Shown piece by piece: positions 58,526 through 64,000 of a DNA stretch of 64,000 nt. A model generated the notes under the pieces. The model worked only from the letters and a program-made list of their open reading frames with translations, ran no database searches and was not told the origin of the DNA. Origin of the DNA: Kitasatospora xanthocidica (GTDB taxonomy: Bacteria > Actinomycetota > Actinomycetes > Streptomycetales > Streptomycetaceae); the NCBI RefSeq assembly GCF_014656195.1, contig NZ_BNBY01000001.1, positions 627,148-691,147 of the forward strand. The letters run 5' to 3'. The translations under genes were made by a program, and so were the position numbers. Within the stretch, counting starts at the first letter, position 1. Every line of letters starts with the position of its first letter.

Positions 58526-59788
58526 ATGACGACGGCAGACCTCACGACGGCGGACCTCGCGACGGCAGGCCCGACGGCGGCGGACCTGACGGCGGCGGAT
58601 CCGACGCCGCCGCCGGTGCGCCTGCCCGGCCACCTGATCCACCCGTTCGCCCCCGCCGGGCGGGCGAACCCGCACCCGGCCTACCGGTGGCTCAGGGCGA
58701 ACGACCCGGTCCACTACGACGCCGCGTCCCGGCTCTGGCTGATCACCTCGCACGCCGACTGCGCGACCGTCCTGCGCGACCCGCGCTTCTCGGCCGCCCA
58801 GGGCCAGCGCGAGCGCGCCCGCGACGACGCCCTGCCGCCGTCCATGCTCACCACCGACCCGCCGGACCACCACCGGCTCCGGGCCCCGGGGGCGCTGCTC
58901 CTGGGGCCGGCCGCCGTCCGCCCGCTCGCCGCCGGCCTCGCCGAGGACGTGGACGCGCTGCTCGACCGGCTGCCCCTCGACCGCCCGGTCGACGCCGTCG
59001 CCGAGATCGGACGACCGCTCGCCACCGCCGTCTACGCCCGGCTCTTCGGCCTGCCCGACGGCGAACTCCAGCGCTTCGAAGCGCTCGCCCGGGCCGCCTC
59101 GGTCAACCTCGACCCGATGGTGCCGCCCGCCCGGGCCGCCCTCGGCCGCAGCGCCGCCGGCGCGCTCACCCACTACCTCGACAAGCACGCCGCCACGGTC
59201 GAGGGCGCTGAGGTGCCGCTGGCCGCCCTGGCCGCCGACGACCGGCTCAGCCGCGCCGAGATGCTCGGCATCCTCAACCTGGCCGTCATCGGCGGCTGGC
59301 AGCCCCTCGCCGAGTCCATCGGCAACGCCCTGCACCTGCTGCTGCCCGACCGCGCCGCGGTCGCCCGGCTCGCCGGGGCCGACGAGGACCTCGCGCGCCT
59401 CGCGGTGGACGAATTGCTGCGACTGGAAGCGCCGATCCCGTTCACCGCCCGGGTCACCACCGACCGGGTCGAACTGAACGGCGGCGTCCTCCCGCCCGGC
59501 GCCCGGGTGCTCGCCGTGCTCACCGCCGCCAACCGCGACCCGGACGTCTTCGCCGACCCGGACGAACTCCGCCTGGACCGCAGCCCCAACCCCCACCTCG
59601 GCTTCGGCGGCGGCCCGCACTTCTGCCTCGCCGCCCCGCTGGTCCGGCAGACCTCCGCCCTGCTGCTGCCCCGCCTGCTGCGCCGCCACCCGGCCCTGCG
59701 CGGCCCGGCGGGCGCCCCGGACTGGGACCAGTGCCTGGTCCCGCGCCGGCTGCGGGCCCTTCCGATCGACCTCGGCGGTGAGCTGTGA
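58526..59788 (+). CDS. cytochrome P450 (second, rightward operon) with altered I-helix
   Basis: This 420-residue P450 carries the heme loop FGGGPHFCLAA with proximal Cys367 (G to A after CL) and ExxR in ELLR (296-299). Its I-helix reads LNLAVIGGWQPLAES (positions 251-265): the normal acid-alcohol pair for O2 activation is replaced by Gln259-Pro260-Leu261. P450s with such changes often act as peroxygenases, dehydratases or crosslinkers rather than plain hydroxylases. The first 27 residues are a TADLTTADL repeat from a micro-repeat. It is coupled to the FAD enzyme by a GTGA overlap. Confidence 0.82.
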   Translation: MTTADLTTADLATAGPTAADLTAADPTPPPVRLPGHLIHPFAPAGRANPHPAYRWLRANDPVHYDAASRLWLITSHADCATVLRDPRFSAAQGQRERARDDALPPSMLTTDPPDHHRLRAPGALLLGPAAVRPLAAGLAEDVDALLDRLPLDRPVDAVAEIGRPLATAVYARLFGLPDGELQRFEALARAASVNLDPMVPPARAALGRSAAGALTHYLDKHAATVEGAEVPLAALAADDRLSRAEMLGILNLAVIGGWQPLAESIGNALHLLLPDRAAVARLAGADEDLARLAVDELLRLEAPIPFTARVTTDRVELNGGVLPPGARVLAVLTAANRDPDVFADPDELRLDRSPNPHLGFGGGPHFCLAAPLVRQTSALLLPRLLRRHPALRGPAGAPDWDQCLVPRRLRALPIDLGGEL

Positions 59789-61065
59789 CCCCTGTGACCG
59801 CTGCGACCGCTGTGACCACGTACGACGCCATCGTGGTCGGCGCCGGCCCGTCCGGCCTGAACTGCGCCCGGCTGCTGCACCGGGAGGGCCTCGCCGTCCG
59901 GGTGTACGAGGCCCGGGAACGGCTCGGCGGCCGGATCCACACCTTCCACCCCGCCGACGGCGGCCCGCCGCTGGAACTCGGCGCCCAGGTCGTGCACGGG
60001 GAGCACAACCCGGTGCACGAGCTGGTCGGCCCCGGCCGCACCACCGCCGTACCGCGCCGGGTCACCGCCCGGATCGTCGAGGACGGCGCCAACCGCGAGA
60101 TGGGCGCCCTGAGCTTCGGCCGGCGCGCGCCCTGGCAGCTGGAGGCCATGCTGCAGCGCGCCCCCGGCGTCACCGGCCTCTCCGTCGGCACCTGGCTGCG
60201 GGCGGTCGGCAGCACCGGCCCGGAGGCCGCCGCCGCCACCGAGTGGTTCCGGCAGAACTGGGCCGCCGACCCGGACGGGCTGAGCGCCGCCGGCGTCGCC
60301 TCCGCGCACCGCGGGGACGGCGTCGGCGAGGGCGAGTACGCCGTCGAGGGCGGCTTCGCCCGGCTGCCGGAGCGGCTGGCCGCCGGGCTGGACGTCCGGC
60401 TCGGCGAGCCCGTCCGGGAGGTGCGGTACGGGCCCGGGCGGGTCACCGTACGGACCGGTGCCGGGACAGCCGGGGGGACGGCCGGGGGGACGGCCGGGGG
60501 GACGGCCGCCGCCCGGGCGCTGGTGCTCACCGTCCCGCCGGCGGCCGTCGGCGGTGTCGCCGGGCTGCCCGCGCACAAGCTCGACGCCGCCGCCCGACTG
60601 CCCGCCGGCGACGGCTGCTGCGCCGTGGTGACGCTGGACCGGTCCGCCCCCGACACCATGATCGTCTTCGACGTCGACGGCCGCACCGGATTCGTCCGCT
60701 GCACCGCCGGCCGCCCCGAGGCCCTGGTCGTCGCCAAGGCCGGGGCCGCTTCCCGGCTGCGCGCGGCCCTCGGCGACCGTACGGCGCTGGCGGCGCTGCT
60801 GGCGGTGGCACTGCCCTGGACCTCGGACGCCGCCGTCCTCGACGTCACCGTCGCCGACTGGGGCCGGGACCCGTACGCCGCGGGCGCGTTCACCGCACCC
60901 CGGGCCGGCCTGGAGGACGCCGCCCGGCAGTGGGCGGAGCCGGTGGACGGCACGCTCTTCTTCGCCGGCGAGGCGACCGTGACGGGCGAACGGCTGCCCT
61001 GGGTGCAGGGCGCCCTGGCCAGCGGCGAGCGCGCCGCCGAACAAGTCCTCAAGGCACTTCGATGA
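59785..61065 (+). CDS. flavin-containing amine oxidase-like enzyme
   Basis: This 426-residue flavoenzyme has the Rossmann dinucleotide fold VVGAGPSGLNCARLL and the family-defining ARERLGGRIHTF near the N-terminus, and the C-terminal FAD-binding stretch GTLFFAGEATVTGERLPWVQGALASGERAA, as in amine oxidases, phytoene desaturases and peptide-cysteine oxidases. A GGTAGGTAGGTA run (12-bp tandem repeat, about 60460-60508) sits mid-protein. The GTG start overlaps the P450 stop. In this cluster it likely oxidises an amine or thiol-bearing side chain; the substrate is inferred. Confidence 0.87.
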   Translation: MTPVTAATAVTTYDAIVVGAGPSGLNCARLLHREGLAVRVYEARERLGGRIHTFHPADGGPPLELGAQVVHGEHNPVHELVGPGRTTAVPRRVTARIVEDGANREMGALSFGRRAPWQLEAMLQRAPGVTGLSVGTWLRAVGSTGPEAAAATEWFRQNWAADPDGLSAAGVASAHRGDGVGEGEYAVEGGFARLPERLAAGLDVRLGEPVREVRYGPGRVTVRTGAGTAGGTAGGTAGGTAAARALVLTVPPAAVGGVAGLPAHKLDAAARLPAGDGCCAVVTLDRSAPDTMIVFDVDGRTGFVRCTAGRPEALVVAKAGAASRLRAALGDRTALAALLAVALPWTSDAAVLDVTVADWGRDPYAAGAFTAPRAGLEDAARQWAEPVDGTLFFAGEATVTGERLPWVQGALASGERAAEQVLKALR

Positions 61066-62018
61066 ACGTGAGTCCGATGACCGTGCACCACGGCTGGTAC
61101 CTGCTGGCCTTCCGCTCCGAACTGCCCGACGAGATCACCCCGTTGGCCGTCGGACCGCACCGCCTGATCGCCGTCCGCGAGGGGGAGCGGATCCGCGTCC
61201 TGGACGCCACCTGCCCGCACCGCGGCGCCCACCTCGGGTACGGCGGCCGGCGCGAGGGCGACTGCCTGGTCTGCCCGTTCCACGGCAAGCGGATCGGCCT
61301 CGGCGACCCGTCCAAGCACTGGTCGGTCGCCGAGCACCGGGTGCTGGAGTGGGGCGACGCCCTCTTCGTCCGGCTCTCCGACGATCCCGACGGCGACCGC
61401 GGCTTCGAGCGGGCGCTGAAGGCCTGGGAGGCCGAGTACCCGCTGGTCGCGGCCGTCAGCCTGCCGGTCGCCGTGCCGTCCGAGTACGTGGTCGAGAACG
61501 CCTTCGACCCCGACCACTTCAAGGCCGTCCACGGCGTCCCCGGCACCCGCGGCATGACCGCGCGCGACGGCGAGAACGGCGAACTGGTCATCGAGGGCGA
61601 GTTCCTGATGCAGACCTCGCCCTGGCAGGACGCCCGCACCCTGGAGGGGATCCGCTGGGAGGCGGTCCGCACCGGCCGGGTCCGCTGGGACTTCAAACCG
61701 CGCTTCCACGCCCAGGCGTTCAGCCCGAACGTGGTCGTCACCGAGTTCGGCCCGGAGGCGGAACGCCAGGTCATCGTCACCGGCTCGGTGCCCACCGAGG
61801 ACGGCGGCTGCACCGCCCGCGTCGCCATCGGCGTCCGCGAGAACCAGCGGGCCGCCCTGCCCGCCCTGCTCGGCGGCAGCGAGAAGGCGCTCGCCGAGGA
61901 CAAGGTGGTCTGGGAGCACCTCGACCACACCATGACCCCGCGCTACGACGCCCGCGACGAGCCGGTCCTCGCCTTCCGGGCCTTCTGCGCCGACTTCACC
62001 GGAGGCACCGGTGCCTGA
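61062..62018 (+). CDS. Rieske [2Fe-2S] mononuclear iron oxygenase
   Basis: This 318-residue protein has the Rieske cluster motif CPHRG...CLVCPFHG (Cys51, His53, Cys71, His74) and the non-heme iron site in NAFDPDHFKAVH (His152, His157, with Asp149). It is a single-chain oxygenase of the type that hydroxylates, desaturates or cleaves, and needs a reductase supplied elsewhere; no ferredoxin or reductase gene lies in the cluster. Its ATG overlaps the FAD enzyme stop, keeping the four genes translationally linked. Confidence 0.9.
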   Translation: MNVSPMTVHHGWYLLAFRSELPDEITPLAVGPHRLIAVREGERIRVLDATCPHRGAHLGYGGRREGDCLVCPFHGKRIGLGDPSKHWSVAEHRVLEWGDALFVRLSDDPDGDRGFERALKAWEAEYPLVAAVSLPVAVPSEYVVENAFDPDHFKAVHGVPGTRGMTARDGENGELVIEGEFLMQTSPWQDARTLEGIRWEAVRTGRVRWDFKPRFHAQAFSPNVVVTEFGPEAERQVIVTGSVPTEDGGCTARVAIGVRENQRAALPALLGGSEKALAEDKVVWEHLDHTMTPRYDARDEPVLAFRAFCADFTGGTGA

Positions 62019-62796
62019 GGCCCCGCACCCGCACCTGCACCTGCGCCGTCAGGGCACCGGCCCGGCCGTGCTCTGGATCCACGGCTACACCATGGACTCC
62101 ACCACCTGGCAACCGCTGTGGGACCGCCTCCCCGGCTGGACCCACATCGGCGTCGACCTGCCCGGCCACGGCGGCTCGGCCCCGCTCCCCCCGGGGCTGA
62201 CGCTCACCGCTCTGGCCGGGCAGCTGGCCGGGGTCGCCGAGGAGACCGGCGCCCGGCGGCTGGTCGGGCTCTCCTTCGGCTCCCTGTCGGCGCTGCAACT
62301 CGCCATCCAGGAACCGTCGTTGCTCGACCGCCTGGTCCTCGCCGCCCCCACCCTCGCCGGCACCCCCAACGAGGACTCCGCGCGGGTCCGCTACCAGCAG
62401 CTGGCCATGCTCTACCGCATGACCGGCCCCGGCGAACCACTGGCCGACCTCTGGATGCAGTCCCCGCCCGACATCTTCACCGGCACCCGGCGCCACCCCG
62501 CCCTGCGCGCCGCCCTCAGGTCGGTCGTCGCCCGCCACAGCTGGGCCGAACTCGGCAACCGCGCCATGGACGCCCTCACCGCCCACCAGCACACCGCCGA
62601 CGACCTGCGCCGCATCACCGCCCGCACCCTGGTCCTCCTCGGCGACGAGGACATGCCCGCCTTCGTGCGCAACGCCGAACTCCTGCACGCCACCGTCCCC
62701 GACTGCACGCTGGAGACTCTGACGGCCACCGGCCACCTCCCCCTCCTGGAACGCCCCGAGGAATGCGCCCCCCTCCTCGCTGCCCACCTGGCCTGA
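62011..62796 (+). CDS. alpha/beta hydrolase (cluster end)
   Basis: This 261-residue hydrolase has HGYTMDSTTWQ (oxyanion region), nucleophile elbow GLSFGS (Ser about 90), acid in LLGDEDMPA, and catalytic His in ATGHLPLLERPEE. It resembles MenH/C-C hydrolase-type enzymes. It could release or trim the product, including the leader. Its GTG overlaps the Rieske stop by 8 bp and it is the last gene of the rightward operon, before a bidirectional terminator. Confidence 0.85.
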   Translation: MPEAPHPHLHLRRQGTGPAVLWIHGYTMDSTTWQPLWDRLPGWTHIGVDLPGHGGSAPLPPGLTLTALAGQLAGVAEETGARRLVGLSFGSLSALQLAIQEPSLLDRLVLAAPTLAGTPNEDSARVRYQQLAMLYRMTGPGEPLADLWMQSPPDIFTGTRRHPALRAALRSVVARHSWAELGNRAMDALTAHQHTADDLRRITARTLVLLGDEDMPAFVRNAELLHATVPDCTLETLTATGHLPLLERPEECAPLLAAHLA

Positions 62797-62810
62797 CCGC
62801 CGTACGCCCA

Positions 62811-62844
62811 GCGGCCCGCTCCCCGAGGACAGGGAGCGGGCCGC
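62811..62844. terminator. bidirectional terminator, 13-bp stem
   Basis: GCGGCCCGCTCCC and its complement pair across an 8-base loop between the hydrolase and the convergent G1 peptidase gene. Confidence 0.8.
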
Positions 62845-62865
62845 TTCGGTTCCGAGCCGGTACGG

Positions 62866-63585
62866 CTACTGGTGCAGGTACGTGTCGGTGAAGCTGGTGC
62901 CGCCGGAGCCGAGACCGCTGGTGCGGGCCTCGTAGGTGCCGTTCGCGCTGGGGTCGAGCGCGACCGGGCCGTAGGAGCCGAGGGACTTGCCGTTGACGGT
63001 GGCCGAAGTGAAGCTCAGGGTGCCGAAGTTGGGGTACGAGCCGGTCGGCGACTCGATGATGACCTCGGCGCTGGTGCGCTGCGCGGAGAGGGTCTTGGTG
63101 GTGGTGTACGTCCAGCCCCGCGAGGAGTCGGTCAGCTTCAGGGTGTACCTGTTGCTCCCGGCGTAGGTCACCGAGGCGCTGATGGAGTCGCCGGCCGACA
63201 CCGGGTACGAGCCGGTGCTCAGGTACACCGGGGCCGCCGGGTACATCTCGTACCAGGCCTGGTTCACCGGGCTGCCGCTGGAGCAGTCCGTCGCCACCCC
63301 GGTCTGCTCCACGCTGGACGAGCCGTACCCGTCGATGCCGACCCAGGGGGCGTAGAGGTCGTCGGTGGAGTTGCAGGTCACGTGCGGCTCGGTCCAGGTC
63401 GCCGACACCGAGGTGAAGCCGCTCCCGGTGGCGGCGTAACCGCCCCAGTTGTACCCGTTGGTGTTGAACTGCAAGGGGCGGAACGACACCCCCTGCGCCG
63501 CGGCCGCCGTGCTCGGCGCGGCGGGAACGGCGAGCGTGGTCGCGGCCGCCGCGAGGGTGGCGACACGTATCAGGAATCTGCGCAT
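62866..63585 (-). CDS. secreted G1 family (glutamic) endopeptidase
   Basis: This 239-residue protein has a typical signal peptide (MRRFLIRVATLAAAATTLAVPAAPSTAAAAQ, cleavage near residue 31) and a mature G1 (eqolisin) domain: NWGGYAATGSGFTSVSATWTEP at the N-terminus, WVGIDGYGSSSVEQTG and QAWYEMYPAAP carrying the catalytic Gln/Glu, and SAEVIIESPTG as the usual AEWI.E strand. Glutamic peptidases are acid-active endopeptidases, mostly fungal but present in some actinobacteria. Three Cys pairs are possible. It is transcribed toward the cluster, so any link to the peptide product is positional only. Confidence 0.85.
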   Translation of the reverse strand: MRRFLIRVATLAAAATTLAVPAAPSTAAAAQGVSFRPLQFNTNGYNWGGYAATGSGFTSVSATWTEPHVTCNSTDDLYAPWVGIDGYGSSSVEQTGVATDCSSGSPVNQAWYEMYPAAPVYLSTGSYPVSAGDSISASVTYAGSNRYTLKLTDSSRGWTYTTTKTLSAQRTSAEVIIESPTGSYPNFGTLSFTSATVNGKSLGSYGPVALDPSANGTYEARTSGLGSGGTSFTDTYLHQ

Positions 63586-63770
63586 GCTGGCTCCTTCGTG
63601 GGGGACGAGCAGGAGGCTCACACGCCGACCCGGGCCGTGGGGGTGGCCGTGGCAGGGTGGCAGAAGCAGGATTGCCGACCTGTCATGAGCCGAGCAAGGG
63701 GAGCGGCACGAAGGTTGATGAAGGAATTGCCATGCCGAGTACAGCACTTGACGTTCCAACTGCCCGCTCG

Positions 63771-63828
63771 ACCCCCACCCCCACCCCCACCCCCACCCCC
63801 ACCCCCACCCCCACCCCCACCCCCACCC
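63771..63828. repeat. ACCCCC hexanucleotide repeat
   Basis: About 9.6 exact copies of ACCCCC run without interruption. On the minus strand this is (GGGGGT)n, able to form G-quadruplexes, and it lies about 185 bp upstream of the G1 peptidase start. Confidence 0.9.
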
Positions 63829-63860
63829 GCGGCACCCTCTACCACGACCCGCATTCGTAC

Positions 63861-63890
63861 GGCCCGCTCCCTGCGCGCAGGGAGCGGGCC
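63861..63890. terminator. palindromic terminator, 15-bp stem
   Basis: GGCCCGCTCCCTGCG is followed directly by its exact reverse complement, forming a 30-nt palindrome. Confidence 0.75.
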
Positions 63891-63905
63891 GTTCCGGTGC
63901 GTGGG

Positions 63906-64000
63906 TCAGCAGACCGCGCGCGTCATCTCCCGGGAAGCGAATGTCGGATCGACCGGCGGGTGGACATGACGTTGGCTAGCGCCTTCCTGTCCGTGATCCA
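63906..64000 (-). CDS. possible C-terminus of a truncated leftward gene
   Basis: On the minus strand a 31-codon open frame from the window edge ends at the TGA 63906-63908, reading ...DPTFASREMTRAVC before stop, and is followed at once by a palindromic terminator. That geometry suggests the end of a leftward gene, but the product cannot be named. A plus-strand start MTLASAFLSV at 63965 is an alternative. Confidence 0.35.
   Translation of the reverse strand, partial: DHGQEGASQRHVHPPVDPTFASREMTRAVC

Larger units (their letters stand above)
63586..63905. other. region upstream of G1 peptidase
   Basis: This 320-bp stretch contains the peptidase promoter, the ACCCCC repeat tract (63771-63828), and a palindromic terminator for a gene that probably ends beyond. 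No gene is supported inside it. Confidence 0.5.

Noticed and set aside
50871..62844. tRNA-Lys as attachment site of an integrated island
   Set aside because: No integrase gene and no second copy of the tRNA 3' end was seen on the right side, so integration at this tRNA is not supported.

Overview
The window is a high-GC actinobacterial chromosome segment, almost certainly from the family Streptomycetaceae (Streptomyces or Kitasatospora; the sequence alone does not separate them). The evidence is the purF-purM-DUF3073-valine dehydrogenase-hypothetical-bldC-tRNA-hrpA gene order, BldC itself, XRE/DUF397 pairs, GTG starts, GTGA/ATGA coupled starts, and very strong GC-rich stem terminators. A perfect 14-bp ParB site (parS, GTTTCACGTGAAAC) at 2131-2144 and the housekeeping content suggest an origin-proximal core region. 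There are no rRNAs, CRISPR arrays or insertion sequences.

Layout. 1-5.3 kb: M18 aminopeptidase, thioredoxin/NHL protein, GNAT, LURP-one-like protein, DUF350 membrane protein. 5.4-11.7 kb: small metabolic and regulatory genes (HxlR, imine-reductase-like oxidoreductase, GNAT, a broken Phd antitoxin, membrane protein, methyltransferase, ArsR, F420-type oxidoreductase, CutA). 11.7-17.5 kb: metG, a DUF397/XRE pair, a small membrane protein, and a Ser/Thr kinase with a PQQ-type propeller. 17.5-32.4 kb: conserved core with GNAT, purA, a diacylglycerol-kinase-like protein, purF, purM, DUF3073, vdh, a hypothetical, bldC, tRNA-Asp, hrpA. 32.4-37.2 kb: LysR/zinc-dehydrogenase divergent pair, alpha/beta hydrolase, DUF3995-like protein, Uma2 nuclease, and a tRNA Glu-Asp-Phe operon. 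37.4-50.8 kb: metallopeptidase, crcB-DUF190-crcB fluoride export operon, lipoprotein, DEAD-box helicase, bacterial-type PARG, LtrA/ricin pair, phosphatase, SDR, AlkZ-like winged-helix protein, RlaP-like nucleotidyltransferase, then tRNA-Lys.

51.2-62.8 kb holds the accessory region of greatest interest: a candidate RiPP (ribosomally made, modified peptide) gene cluster. Its centre is a 122-aa nitrile-hydratase-leader-like precursor ending in AAGG followed by NSCCCPCCCCT. Rightward from it, with tight translational coupling after the first ABC gene, run an ABC ATPase, ABC-2 permease, P450, FAD amine-oxidase-like enzyme, Rieske oxygenase and alpha/beta hydrolase. Divergently run a second P450, a SAM methyltransferase and a 61-aa two-helix membrane protein. 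A carbamoyltransferase lies beyond a 23-bp terminator. No YcaO, SagB, lanthionine synthetase or radical SAM gene is present in the window, so the peptide would be modified by an unusual, purely oxidative/methyl/carbamoyl set. The divergent intergenic region carries repeated ATGCGTA elements including a perfect 18-bp palindrome, and related elements recur upstream of the carbamoyltransferase, suggesting one regulator for the whole set. A secreted G1 (glutamic) peptidase and an ACCCCC repeat tract follow at the right end. Statements about gene order in S. coelicolor are from memory of the published genome, not from a search.
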